Of a stretch of 64,000 nt of DNA, positions 22,858 to 30,461 are shown in pieces. Origin of the DNA: Thalassotalea psychrophila. Lineage in GTDB: Bacteria > Pseudomonadota > Gammaproteobacteria > Enterobacterales > Alteromonadaceae. The translations under genes and the position numbers were made by a program. The stretch covers positions 4,742,224 through 4,806,223 of the forward strand of contig NZ_CP134145.1 of NCBI RefSeq assembly GCF_031583595.1. Direction: 5' to 3'. A model generated the notes under the pieces. It saw only the letters and a list, made by a program, of their open reading frames with translations. It did not search any database and was not told where the DNA came from. Numbering within the stretch: the first letter of the stretch is position 1; the number at the start of each line of letters is the position of its first letter.

Positions 22858-23061
22858 TGAGTAACCACGCTTCCGCCAGTTTACTGGCCACAAGCTATTG
22901 GTAAACATACACTTTTTACAATTTATCTACTGTACTTAAAAAGAAAACAAAATGGAAATGATTAGGTAGGTTAAGCGCTGATTTTAAAAAGTATCTACTC
23001 AAAAAAAGCGCTTACTTCAACTTGAAAACATTCCTTGTTTTTAACTCTTAAAGATAAAACA
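22858..23061 (-). other. Cassette body with no recognisable gene (about 200 bp)
   Basis: Between attC sites 8 and 9 the cassette orientation has only tiny frames: an 18-codon one (MFTNSLWPVNWRKRGYSN, near 22910) and a 4-codon one after AAGGA. A perfect hairpin-like pair, AGCGCTT...AAGCGCT, occurs at about 22975-23011. The body may carry a promoter, a small RNA or a short peptide, or it may be a remnant. Cassettes of this type are known in chromosomal integrons; which applies here is open. Confidence 0.6.
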
Positions 23062-23136
23062 AACTAACGCATTAATAACCGGCTAATATTTTCTGTGTCC
23101 GGCGCTGAAGGCGCGTAGTTGATTGATTTGTTATAC
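23062..23136 (-). repeat. attC site 8 (short, GC-rich, different family)
   Basis: R'-side core AACTAAC, R''-side core GTTATAC, exactly complementary to its cassette's 5' core (GTATAAC at 24120). Only 75 bp, with a GTCCGGCGCTGAAGGCGCG stem unlike the main family. It closes the PqqB-like cassette. Confidence 0.88.
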
Positions 23137-23144
23137 GTCGGCAC

Positions 23145-24083
23145 CTAAAGAGTAAACCGCTTTCCTTCTATCGCGATATTAAATCCTGCAGATTTTACCT
23201 TCTGACTTTCCACACTATTTGGATTCAACATAGGGTTAGTATGATTCATGTGTATAAACCATACCTTTTTGCGATCTTCGCGAGAAAGCTGTTTTAGGGT
23301 TTCCATGGTTTCAGTAACGAATGGGTGTGGTATCAAAGACATGTCGCGACCAGGTAATTCTCCATCTGCAAAAAAACCCGCGTCAAGAAAAGCATAGTCC
23401 ACCGTTGTTACTAACTTTGCGATATCCGTTTTCCATTCGTGCCACTTATTTATGTCTGGGATAAATATTGCAGACTTGTCTGGACCAACTATTCGATATC
23501 CTACAGTTTCAGAGTATTCGTCTCTGTGCGGCACTAAAAAAGGTGTTACTTTCACGCTACCTAATTTTTGCACTCCGTTGTCTTGCAAGGGTACTAAGGA
23601 TATGTTTTTGTATTTAACAAGCTGGCTCCACGGTCCGTTTGTTTCCAAAAATCGTGCCATTCTAGGCATAGAAAATACAGGCACATTTGATGCCCCCATC
23701 GCCTCATGGCCTAAGAACATTAGCCCGGTGTAATGACCGATATGTGCGTGAGTAAGGAATATTCCTGAAAACTTAAAGTTCTCCAAAGGTGCCTCTAACT
23801 CTAAATCATAAAGTTGCGACGGGAAATTTGGTGTAGCTTCAAACATATATTTTGTCTTAGCCTGAGGGTCAATCAAACCAAGTGAGACGGCTCCCCGCCT
23901 GAGGCCGATATTTTTCCAACCGGGGATACAATGAACTTCATAACAGCCAGCTTGAGGATAACCTGCGTCTTGAGCCACACCAAGAACGTAGATATAAGGA
24001 CTCTCACTATTAGATGAAGCAGCAAAACTGACAACTCCGAAAAGGCTCACTATTAATATTATTTTGAAGAGTAACGATCTCAT
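23145..24083 (-). CDS. PqqB-like MBL-fold hydrolase (cassette gene)
   Basis: The protein is 312 residues with an N-terminal signal peptide (LLFKIILIVSLFGVVSFAASS). The metal-binding motif is FLTHAHIGHYTGLMFLG (HxHxGH rather than the classical HxHxDH), with a further His in FLVPHRDEYS, an Asp in IFIPDINKW and H in FIHMNHTNP. YVLGVAQDAGYPQAGCYEVHC is the opening typical of PqqB-like proteins. No PQQ pathway genes are nearby, so it is probably a stand-alone periplasmic phosphodiesterase-like enzyme rather than a cofactor-synthesis protein. Its attC is of a foreign type. Confidence 0.8.
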   Translation of the reverse strand: MRSLLFKIILIVSLFGVVSFAASSNSESPYIYVLGVAQDAGYPQAGCYEVHCIPGWKNIGLRRGAVSLGLIDPQAKTKYMFEATPNFPSQLYDLELEAPLENFKFSGIFLTHAHIGHYTGLMFLGHEAMGASNVPVFSMPRMARFLETNGPWSQLVKYKNISLVPLQDNGVQKLGSVKVTPFLVPHRDEYSETVGYRIVGPDKSAIFIPDINKWHEWKTDIAKLVTTVDYAFLDAGFFADGELPGRDMSLIPHPFVTETMETLKQLSREDRKKVWFIHMNHTNPMLNPNSVESQKVKSAGFNIAIEGKRFTL

Positions 24084-24119
24084 AGTAATCCTCTATTCTC
24101 AATTGTGGTGTCAGTAAAC

Positions 24120-24206
24120 GTATAACGCTGAGTTAACCGGCAGGCCGAAGCGTAGCTTTGGGCTGTCGGGCAGCCGTAGGCTGCGAAGTTGAACGTTTTG
24201 TTATGT
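24120..24206 (-). repeat. attC site 7 (GC-rich, different family)
   Basis: R'-side core GTATAAC, R''-side core GTTATGT, exactly complementary to its cassette's 5' core (ACATAAC at 24779). 87 bp with GGCAGGCCGAAGCGTAGC and GCCGTAGGCTGCG, resembling attC sites of other marine genera rather than this array. Confidence 0.9.
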
Positions 24207-24283
24207 GTTTGCTTCAATTCCGATTTCCTATACTGGGACTTAGTTTTGGTTACTATCGGTGAGCCGATATAAAACTACTAGTA

Positions 24284-24760
24284 CTAGTCAGTCTCGATGT
24301 ATTTGTCCATCTTGATGGCAAACCCAGGAACATAATTTTGTTTTGCCTCTTGATGCCACCACTTTCGGACCTCTGGTGTTGAGAACCAATTCATTAGTTC
24401 GTAAGACATAGCATCAATCACGCCATCTAGATCATCATCATTAAAATATAAATCCGCATCAAATTGGCTGTCGACATCTTCCAGCCAGATCACATACATT
24501 TCGACCAAAGCAATAAATCTCTCTAGGTCCACGCCATCTAGGGACTGTCCACTTATTCCTTTGCGATAGATTATTGCCAGCTCGGCGTCTTGGGCAATAA
24601 GTTCAGGTATGCGCGTTGCGGCAGTGTTTGTACTATGAATAATCGTAGCGCGCGCAATCAAAGTATTTTGTCGTATTTGAGCAGCTACATAAATAAGTGA
24701 AGAAATAATGGCTATGACGCCGACGACTTCAGAAAGTGCGATAATTGCGTTCCAATTCAT
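24284..24760 (-). CDS. Hypothetical protein with an N-terminal membrane helix (cassette gene)
   Basis: The protein is 158 residues. Residues 5-27 (AIIALSEVVGVIAIISSLIYVAAQ) form one membrane helix, followed by QIRQNTLIARATIIHSTNTAATRI and a soluble helical domain with LVEMYVIWLEDVDSQFDADLYFNDDD. Proteins with the same helix-IRQNT-opening are frequent in marine bacteria and are usually annotated only as hypothetical. It is carried by a foreign-type cassette, as is the PqqB-like gene next to it. Confidence 0.6.
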   Translation of the reverse strand: MNWNAIIALSEVVGVIAIISSLIYVAAQIRQNTLIARATIIHSTNTAATRIPELIAQDAELAIIYRKGISGQSLDGVDLERFIALVEMYVIWLEDVDSQFDADLYFNDDDLDGVIDAMSYELMNWFSTPEVRKWWHQEAKQNYVPGFAIKMDKYIETD

Positions 24761-24778
24761 CTCGTTACTCCTCTAGAC

Positions 24779-24878
24779 ACATAACGCCCTAATAATGGGC
24801 AAATATCAGTTGGTTAAAATAAGCGGCGAAGGAGCAAAAACCAACTGTTATTTGTCCTGATTTATTTGCTTGTTAGGT
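24779..24878 (-). repeat. attC site 6
   Basis: R'-side core ACATAAC, R''-side core GTTAGGT, exactly complementary to its cassette's 5' core (ACCTAAC at 25252). Arms of the GCGGCGAAGGAGCAAAAACC type. Confidence 0.9.
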
Positions 24879-25232
24879 GAAAAACTCCATTAATTCATTT
24901 ACGATCCCTGAAGGGTCTTTAAAAGCGGCATAGCGACCCCACCTATTTTCATTAGGTGATTTATGGATAAAAACTACACCTTTAGATTTTAACTCATTAA
25001 TTTTTTCATCCAAGTTACTGACAGTAAGCACCAATGATGAATTTGAGTTATATCCGTGCTCATAGCTTTTTGCTTCCATTGTACCTTGAAACATAAACAC
25101 ATTATGTGAACCACTTTTAAGCTTTAAACTGTCTTCATGTTCTTCAACAAGTGTTAGACCGAGAATACCAACGTAGAAATCTCTCGAAACAAGTAGATCA
25201 TGAACGACTAATAAAGTTGATGGATTATCCAT
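24873..25232 (-). CDS. VOC family (glyoxalase/bleomycin-resistance-like) protein (cassette gene)
   Basis: The start was set at ATG 25232 (MDNPSTLLVVHDL), with AGGAG upstream; the frame's earlier GTG lies in the attC. The protein is 119 residues. VHDLLVSRDFYVGILGLTLVEEHEDSLKLKSGSHNVFMFQ and the end RWGRYAAFKDPSGIVNELMEF are the beta-alpha-beta-beta-beta units of the VOC superfamily, with the final E as a metal ligand. Members range from lactoylglutathione lyases to resistance proteins; the substrate is unknown. Confidence 0.85.
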   Translation of the reverse strand: MDNPSTLLVVHDLLVSRDFYVGILGLTLVEEHEDSLKLKSGSHNVFMFQGTMEAKSYEHGYNSNSSLVLTVSNLDEKINELKSKGVVFIHKSPNENRWGRYAAFKDPSGIVNELMEFFT

Positions 25233-25251
25233 AGAGGCTAAGTCTCCTTTC

Positions 25252-25349
25252 ACCTAACGCCTTACTAAGCGGCGCGAAATAGTTTGCTTAAATTGCGAGG
25301 AACGAGCGCTAGCAAACTGTTTAGCGTCCGTTTGAGTAACTTGTTAGCC
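25252..25349 (-). repeat. attC site 5
   Basis: R'-side core ACCTAAC, R''-side core GTTAGCC. Its cassette's 5' core at 26150 is the mutated GGCTAGC, so the match is 6 of 7; an unmutated GGCTAAC would match exactly. Confidence 0.87.
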
Positions 25350-26135
25350 ATTTTTAGGTAATGCATCATATGCGTCTTTGACTACTTCATATCCATATAC
25401 ACGTTCTAGTTTTCTAACAATAAAATGGCCTCTAGCCATGTCTTGAAAGTGATCAATAAATAAAGTATTTATTATTGCGCCGCCAGCTGCACCAATAGCA
25501 GGAACTGCTTGTGCAGCTGCTTTTTGAGTAACTTGAACACCAAACTTTTCAGCGATTTTAGCAATTAATTTAATTAAAATAGGAGCTGCTTCATCGGTAA
25601 TACCTTTTTTTAGAATAAATTCTGCAGCTTCAGCAACTGACTTTGCTAGTGCTGCTCTTATCGCAAAATATCCCGACTCACTGCCATCATCTAGATCACT
25701 TGGCCCACCCAATGCAAACACCTCTAAACAAGCCATTTGAGTTTCAGGTGTTGTAATCGATTCACCTTCGCTACGAGCAATATCAGCTATAGAACGCAAC
25801 ATTATTGATGTTGAAATGGGTAGTTCAACAGCTATCGCCGCCAAGCCAAAGAAACCGCCGACACCACCACTAACTGCAACTCCCAACTTATGCCAAATAT
25901 TAGACGATTCTTCACCAGGAATATCTTTCATCGTAAATATCGCAGCATCAGATGCCTTAATTAGAGACTTCTCTGTCACTTTAGCTATATTTTTACTCCA
26001 ATCATCAGGAAGTAAATCTAAACCCTTTTCAATAGGAGTACCTATAAGATTAGTTATTTTTGCAGCAAGTCCCGGGTTCTCTAATAAAGATTTTGCAACT
26101 AAAAGCTCTTTTTCATGTGACTCAGAAATGTTCAA
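25344..26135 (-). CDS. EcsC family protein (cassette gene)
   Basis: The protein is 263 residues. KITNLIGTPIEKGLDLLPDDWSKNIAKVTEKSLIKASDAAIFTM and the glycine-rich GVAVSGGVGGFFGLAAIAVELPISTSIMLRSIADIARSEGE match the EcsC family, as does FALGGPSDLDDGSESGYFAIRAALA. In Bacillus, EcsC is part of an ABC transporter locus, but most EcsC proteins are stand-alone and of unknown function. Several hydrophobic stretches suggest membrane association. Its attC toward the Mrr-like gene is damaged, so the two may move or be inherited as one. Confidence 0.83.
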   Translation of the reverse strand: MNISESHEKELLVAKSLLENPGLAAKITNLIGTPIEKGLDLLPDDWSKNIAKVTEKSLIKASDAAIFTMKDIPGEESSNIWHKLGVAVSGGVGGFFGLAAIAVELPISTSIMLRSIADIARSEGESITTPETQMACLEVFALGGPSDLDDGSESGYFAIRAALAKSVAEAAEFILKKGITDEAAPILIKLIAKIAEKFGVQVTQKAAAQAVPAIGAAGGAIINTLFIDHFQDMARGHFIVRKLERVYGYEVVKDAYDALPKNG

Positions 26136-26149
26136 GTAAACTCCTTAAT

Positions 26150-26238
26150 GGCTAGCGGGCGCAAAATTGTTGGCTAAAATTAGCGAAGAATGAGCGCAAG
26201 CCAACTGTTTTGCGTCCACTTTGAGCGACTTGTTAGCT
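26150..26238 (-). repeat. attC site 4 (R' core and L' arm damaged)
   Basis: R'-side core GGCTAGC instead of GGCTAAC, directly followed by GGGCGC: the sequence is explained by deletion of about 11 bp within an original GGCTAACGCCCGCTAAGCGGGC-like arm. R''-side core GTTAGCT matches its cassette's own 5' core (AGCTAAC at 27209). The EcsC and Mrr-like cassettes are probably fused as a result. Confidence 0.8.
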
Positions 26239-27192
26239 TTCATACCCCAAGCCGCCCATGTATGACGGAATTTCCATTAGAGACTTAACTCTATCTTGCT
26301 CGTTATCTGTTAAGTGCCGACAAATATATGGATAGACCTTAATCATAAATGTTTTTAAATTTTCAAATGCCTCGTCAGAATATTCAATACCATCTCTTAG
26401 TTCATTGAATGTACTCATGACCCACTTTATAAATACAGTAGGCATCATTACATCTGAAATATCTTCCCAGCCATCACTTACATCTGATCGTTGCTTTCTG
26501 ATATGGCGCGAAAGTACGTCATCACAATGACCACGGCACGTCCAGTAAACAAATTCATAACGCTTGGGCTCTTTTTCATAATCGACTCGTATTTTATTCC
26601 AGAGCTGAATAATCCCTTTGTCATCTTGCTCAAATAATTCTTTATCACAGACTTTACAATGAAGCTTCGGATCTTCTGCAAAAATTTGGGCTGGCTTGGG
26701 GTTGTTCGTTTTCCACTTATCAAGCGATTGGGGGAAGTATCTCTCAGCTATTTCCAATCCTTTTGCTGAATGTAATAAATTACTTTCTATTTTTTCATAG
26801 TCAAAAACTTGTGTTTCAATTTTCCCATCTAAACCTTGGAGGTTTCCTGCTAGCCCTGCGCTAGCAAGAGTTGAATAAAAGCCAATAAATCCATCACACT
26901 CATTTGCTTCAACACGATCTCTAATATTAGAATCATCGCTTGGTTTCACTGAACTTCCACTATGAGCTTTATGCTTACAACTAACCAACCATTTAACTAG
27001 GGTTTCTCCACCGACACCTGTTCGTTTTTCCAATACTACTAAATCGACACCACCATCAGCACCTCTATCAGGATCAGTTAAAATTTCATATCCAACAAAA
27101 GCTAAAAAGTCTCTAGAGAAAAGTTCAAATTGATCTTGTTGCCCTGTAGCAATATGCGCTTCTGGGATTTCTTTGAAGTCTAAAACAGCCAA
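26233..27192 (-). CDS. Mrr-like restriction endonuclease-fold protein (cassette gene)
   Basis: The protein is 319 residues and starts with TTG (27192); AGGAGG lies 5 nt upstream and no ATG fits. The N-terminal domain has the PD-(D/E)xK core: FVGYEILTDPDRGADGGVDLVVLE (the acidic residue) and LVKWLVSCKHKAHSGSSVK, where the E-x-K is replaced by SCKHK, a pattern seen in Mrr-type type IV enzymes. The C-terminal half has a CKVCDKE ribbon and a helical region. It probably cleaves modified or foreign DNA; type IV restriction is inference from fold and motif. Confidence 0.75.
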   Translation of the reverse strand: MAVLDFKEIPEAHIATGQQDQFELFSRDFLAFVGYEILTDPDRGADGGVDLVVLEKRTGVGGETLVKWLVSCKHKAHSGSSVKPSDDSNIRDRVEANECDGFIGFYSTLASAGLAGNLQGLDGKIETQVFDYEKIESNLLHSAKGLEIAERYFPQSLDKWKTNNPKPAQIFAEDPKLHCKVCDKELFEQDDKGIIQLWNKIRVDYEKEPKRYEFVYWTCRGHCDDVLSRHIRKQRSDVSDGWEDISDVMMPTVFIKWVMSTFNELRDGIEYSDEAFENLKTFMIKVYPYICRHLTDNEQDRVKSLMEIPSYMGGLGYES

Positions 27193-27208
27193 TGAGGCCT
27201 CCTTTGAA

Positions 27209-27308
27209 AGCTAACGTCCAAATAACGGGCAAAAGAGCTTGGCTATAATTAGTGAGGAACGAACTAAGCCAAGCTTTCTTAGTCCATTCGTTAATTTTCT
27301 TGTTAGCA
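27209..27308 (-). repeat. attC site 3
   Basis: R'-side core AGCTAAC, R''-side core GTTAGCA, exactly complementary to the 5' core of its TIR cassette (TGCTAAC at 28651). Arms include GGCAAAAGAGCTTGGCTATAA and AGCCAAGCTTTCTTAGTCC. Confidence 0.9.
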
Positions 27309-27312
27309 GCCA

Positions 27313-28617
27313 CTAAGCACCATGACATTTTTTATACTTTAAACCACTACCACACGGACAAAGTTCATTTCTAGTTACTTTCTGCTGAGACTTTTTTCTT
27401 AAACGCTCTTTTAATGATGCAACTAATTTCGAAGATTTTGGATCTATTCTCAGCATTTCGTCATAATGCTGTAAAGCTTTATCGTGCTCTCCCATATATT
27501 CAGTTAGAAAACTACCGTAACCAAGGTGAACCTCTATATAATCAGGGTTTAAACTTAGAGCTTTATCGTACAATTCACAAATGACCTTTTGATTGGCTTT
27601 ACTCTTACTATTTCGCTTATAACAATTAGCTAAATTATTGTATGCTTTTTCTTCTGTAGGGTTATATGAAATGATTTCTTCATATTGCTTTTTAGCGCTT
27701 TCGATATCATCAAAAGCATCAGTTAATAAACAACCTAGGTTCAATCGTGCAACTGTAAAATTAGGAAAAAGATCAATTGCCTTGACTAACATATCTTTTG
27801 CTTTTTGATGCTCTCTTTTTTCATTAAATAGCATATAAGCATAGTCATTCAGTGCGAAAGCGTTTTCAGCATTTAATTCTATAGCTTTTTCATAATTTGC
27901 CTCAGCTTTTAGAATATTATTTTTTAATTTAGCTACTATCGCTCTTATTGCATAAGCATCAGATGTTGGTGTGTTATTCTCAAACCAATCGTCTATCTGT
28001 AGTTCTTTTTCGTCAATATTTGGATTTAATGTTATTTGTAATAATTCAATCAGATGATCAACATTTACACCACCTATTGATTCAATAAGTGATTTGTAGC
28101 TTTCATCTTTTAGTTCGCTAAAAGTCACATTTTTTATATCACTTATATAACTTAGGAATTCATTGATATTCGAAGAGATACTTTCCAAAACTTTAAGTTC
28201 TTGGATTTCATTGATGATAGCCGTAGCTGGTAAGCTATTTATTAATTCTTCTAGTTTATTTTTTTCTTCCAACCAATGTCTTGTATATAGAACACGTCCT
28301 TCGGCATTATAAATGGAAGGATTGCCAACAATAATAGGCAAAATTTTGTGTTTGTATTCTTTTTCTTTTAAAAGGTGAATAACTTCCTTTAAACAGTTCT
28401 TTGACTTCAAATAATCTTCGCTCACAAGAAGTATCGCGAAATCTGTATCTCTAATTTTTTCCATAAAGCTAGTGATACTAGATTTATATTCAATATCACG
28501 AACATCTCTAACTAGGCTTAATTGAAACTGGCTCAAATCACTTTCAATTTCATCGGCGACTTTAGTGTCGCTCCATGAATAAGAAATAAAAATACTAATT
28601 TTTGATTTTTTAGTCAC
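27313..28617 (-). CDS. TIR-TPR-SEC-C protein, candidate antiviral NADase (cassette gene)
   Basis: The protein is 434 residues with a GTG start (28617). Residues 7-110 are a TIR domain: ISIFISYSWSDTKVADEI (box 1), SLVRDVRDIEYKSS, and AILLVSEDYLKSKNCLKEV, whose glutamate (E78) matches the catalytic residue of NAD-cleaving TIRs. After a helical linker, residues about 230-400 contain at least five TPR repeats. A SEC-C zinc motif closes the protein (RNELCPCGSGLKYKKCHG). TIR domains with a sensor module are parts of known phage-defence systems; the TIR-TPR-SEC-C order as a single-gene cassette is not one I can place. NADase activity is inferred. Confidence 0.85.
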   Translation of the reverse strand: MTKKSKISIFISYSWSDTKVADEIESDLSQFQLSLVRDVRDIEYKSSITSFMEKIRDTDFAILLVSEDYLKSKNCLKEVIHLLKEKEYKHKILPIIVGNPSIYNAEGRVLYTRHWLEEKNKLEELINSLPATAIINEIQELKVLESISSNINEFLSYISDIKNVTFSELKDESYKSLIESIGGVNVDHLIELLQITLNPNIDEKELQIDDWFENNTPTSDAYAIRAIVAKLKNNILKAEANYEKAIELNAENAFALNDYAYMLFNEKREHQKAKDMLVKAIDLFPNFTVARLNLGCLLTDAFDDIESAKKQYEEIISYNPTEEKAYNNLANCYKRNSKSKANQKVICELYDKALSLNPDYIEVHLGYGSFLTEYMGEHDKALQHYDEMLRIDPKSSKLVASLKERLRKKSQQKVTRNELCPCGSGLKYKKCHGA

Positions 28618-28650
28618 GATACTTCCTTTGTACTCAACTGTTGGTTTGGC

Positions 28651-28759
28651 TGCTAACGCTTTGCTAAGCGGCTAAAAATGGCTAAAAATGGCTGGCTATA
28701 ATTAGCGAGGAACGAGCAAAAGCCAGCTGTTTTTTGTCCGTTTAAGCAACTTGTTAGAT
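28651..28759 (-). repeat. attC site 2
   Basis: R'-side core TGCTAAC, R''-side core GTTAGAT, exactly complementary to its cassette's 5' core (ATCTAAC at 30038). A 10-bp direct repeat (AAATGGCTAAAAATGGCTGG) sits in the left arm, so the site is a little longer than usual (109 bp). Confidence 0.9.
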
Positions 28760-28761
28760 TT

Positions 28762-30012
28762 TTAACTTAGCTTGAATAGCTTTTTACGCACATTTTCAGA
28801 CGTCTCATCTTTATGCAACATTATTCTAATGCACATTAAGTAGCGAGGATCAGTTAACGAGTAAGAGCTAGAGTGAGCAATTTTTTTAAGAACAGGTTTA
28901 TCTCCTTTTGCTAAATTAGAGAGTACTTGACCAATACCTGATTTACTTCTAGGGCAGTTATTTGGAAATTCTATAGCTATTTGTTTACCAATAGTTTCTG
29001 TGTTCACTTGATGGTGGGCTATTTTACCTAAAGCGTATATAACTTGATTTCTTCTTCCGTTAGCTGTTTCATCTGAGTTTAAATACGCTTCTATTACTGA
29101 ATAGTTTTCACGTAATCCTTTTCTTAACCAATCATGATCTGCTAAATCTAATAAAGTAGGTTGATAAGTCCATTTATTATCTTCAAGAATATAAGATAGT
29201 CCTTCGCAATATTCATGTATCCTTTGAGGAACACCTAAAGTAATATCGTAAACGTGTCGTGCTAGTCGCTTCAATTGAGTCTCACCAATGTTTACTTTAA
29301 GATGATGTTGAAAACCATTTTCACAAAAAGTCACCACTTGTCCTGGCACTAAGCCTGCAACCCTAGATATTTCTTGAATTCTATTACCGACAGAAGATGG
29401 GTTTTTAGCAGAAGAAAAATACTCCAGCACTTGGTTAGGGACACCTACAATTAAAAACTTTACGTTATATTGAGAATAACGAGAATCATCTAATAGAATA
29501 ATTATGTCGGACAATTCACTCATTAACTCATTATTTTTGAAAATAGTTTCGACATTGTCAAAAACAATTACAACAGGTTTACTGTTAGAGTTTTCGTTAA
29601 GGGCGATAAAAGATTCAATTAACCGGTCTTCTTGTTTTAATTCATAGTTACCTTGGTGAGATAATTCAGCCGTAGCTAAAGCCTTAACTCCTGCTTTTTT
29701 TGTTTCTGAATAGGAAACTTTCTGCGATGTTCCATTTTGTACACATACTGAATAAATTTCATCGACAATAGACTTCTTCATTGAAGCTCTTGCACAGTTG
29801 GCAACAACATATTCTATTTTCTTGTCAGAGAATACTTTCTTATATAACCATGATTTACCGTTACCACTCTCTCCAAAAAGAAATGAGTGCATACTTCCTT
29901 TAATTGATCGAAATAGTTCTTTTTCTAGAGCTTCCCTTTCAATGTACATAGTCTTATTTACTTCTGAATTACGAGGCGTAAACACCTCATTAATTTCGGC
30001 TCTTCCAAACAT
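28762..30012 (-). CDS. AAA/STAND-like P-loop ATPase (cassette gene)
   Basis: The protein is 416 residues. Walker A is FLFGESGNGKSWLYK (about residues 43-57) and Walker B PVVIVFDNVE (about 145-154). A Cdc6/ORC1-like C-terminal part with YDITLGVPQRIHEYCEGLSY (sensor 2-like) and a winged-helix region (QVLSNLAKGDKPVLKKIAHSSSYSLTDPRYLMCIRIML) follow. The arrangement resembles STAND ATPases, many of which sense foreign molecules, so a defence role is plausible. It sits second from attI, beside the TIR-containing cassette, but a common pathway is not shown. Confidence 0.75.
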   Translation of the reverse strand: MFGRAEINEVFTPRNSEVNKTMYIEREALEKELFRSIKGSMHSFLFGESGNGKSWLYKKVFSDKKIEYVVANCARASMKKSIVDEIYSVCVQNGTSQKVSYSETKKAGVKALATAELSHQGNYELKQEDRLIESFIALNENSNSKPVVIVFDNVETIFKNNELMSELSDIIILLDDSRYSQYNVKFLIVGVPNQVLEYFSSAKNPSSVGNRIQEISRVAGLVPGQVVTFCENGFQHHLKVNIGETQLKRLARHVYDITLGVPQRIHEYCEGLSYILEDNKWTYQPTLLDLADHDWLRKGLRENYSVIEAYLNSDETANGRRNQVIYALGKIAHHQVNTETIGKQIAIEFPNNCPRSKSGIGQVLSNLAKGDKPVLKKIAHSSSYSLTDPRYLMCIRIMLHKDETSENVRKKLFKLS

Positions 30013-30037
30013 GAATCATCCTATGAATGTGATAAAA

Positions 30038-30137
30038 ATCTAACGCCCCACTAAGAGGCTAATTTAGTTTGGTTAAAATCAGGAACGCAGTGACAAAAAC
30101 CAAACTAAATTTGTCCTGCTTGAGTGCCTTGTTAAAT
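30038..30137 (-). repeat. attC site 1 (closes the attI-proximal cassette)
   Basis: R'-side core ATCTAAC, R''-side core GTTAAAT. The unusual TTAAAT core is repeated at the 5' end of this cassette at 30462-30468, which fixes the attI-cassette junction. Arms of the GGAACGCAGTGACAAAAACC type. Confidence 0.92.
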
Positions 30138-30449
30138 TGTATTTGTGCTTACTGATTGCCCACATATTGGACAATACTTTAGCTCCAATTTGCCACTAGT
30201 TTTTAGTGACTCGATAATCTCATAAAGATCTGTCGTACATTTGGGGCATTTCGCCTCTTTAGCCGCACTTCGAATTTGATAAAGAAATAAGCCAGTTGTT
30301 AAAAGCCAAGTACAAGACAAGCCTACTAAAAAGAATAAGCTATCTGAACTTTCTCTTATAAAGTATGCGTGCACAATAGTCGTGAATAGAGCTGCAATAG
30401 CAAATTGCCATTGTTTATTACGCGACTTTTTATATTCGATTATTTCCAT
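30132..30449 (-). CDS. Two-helix membrane protein with zinc ribbon (attI-proximal cassette)
   Basis: The protein is 105 residues. Two transmembrane helices (QFAIAALFTTIVHAYFI and FFLVGLSCTWLLTTGLFLYQI) lead to a cytosolic zinc ribbon with CPKC and CPIC pairs. I do not recognise the family. It is the first cassette, only about 85 bp downstream of a candidate Pc promoter, so it is likely the most strongly expressed cassette gene and, by integron logic, the most recently acquired. Confidence 0.65.
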   Translation of the reverse strand: MEIIEYKKSRNKQWQFAIAALFTTIVHAYFIRESSDSLFFLVGLSCTWLLTTGLFLYQIRSAAKEAKCPKCTTDLYEIIESLKTSGKLELKYCPICGQSVSTNTI

Positions 30450-30461
30450 ACTACTCTTTCA

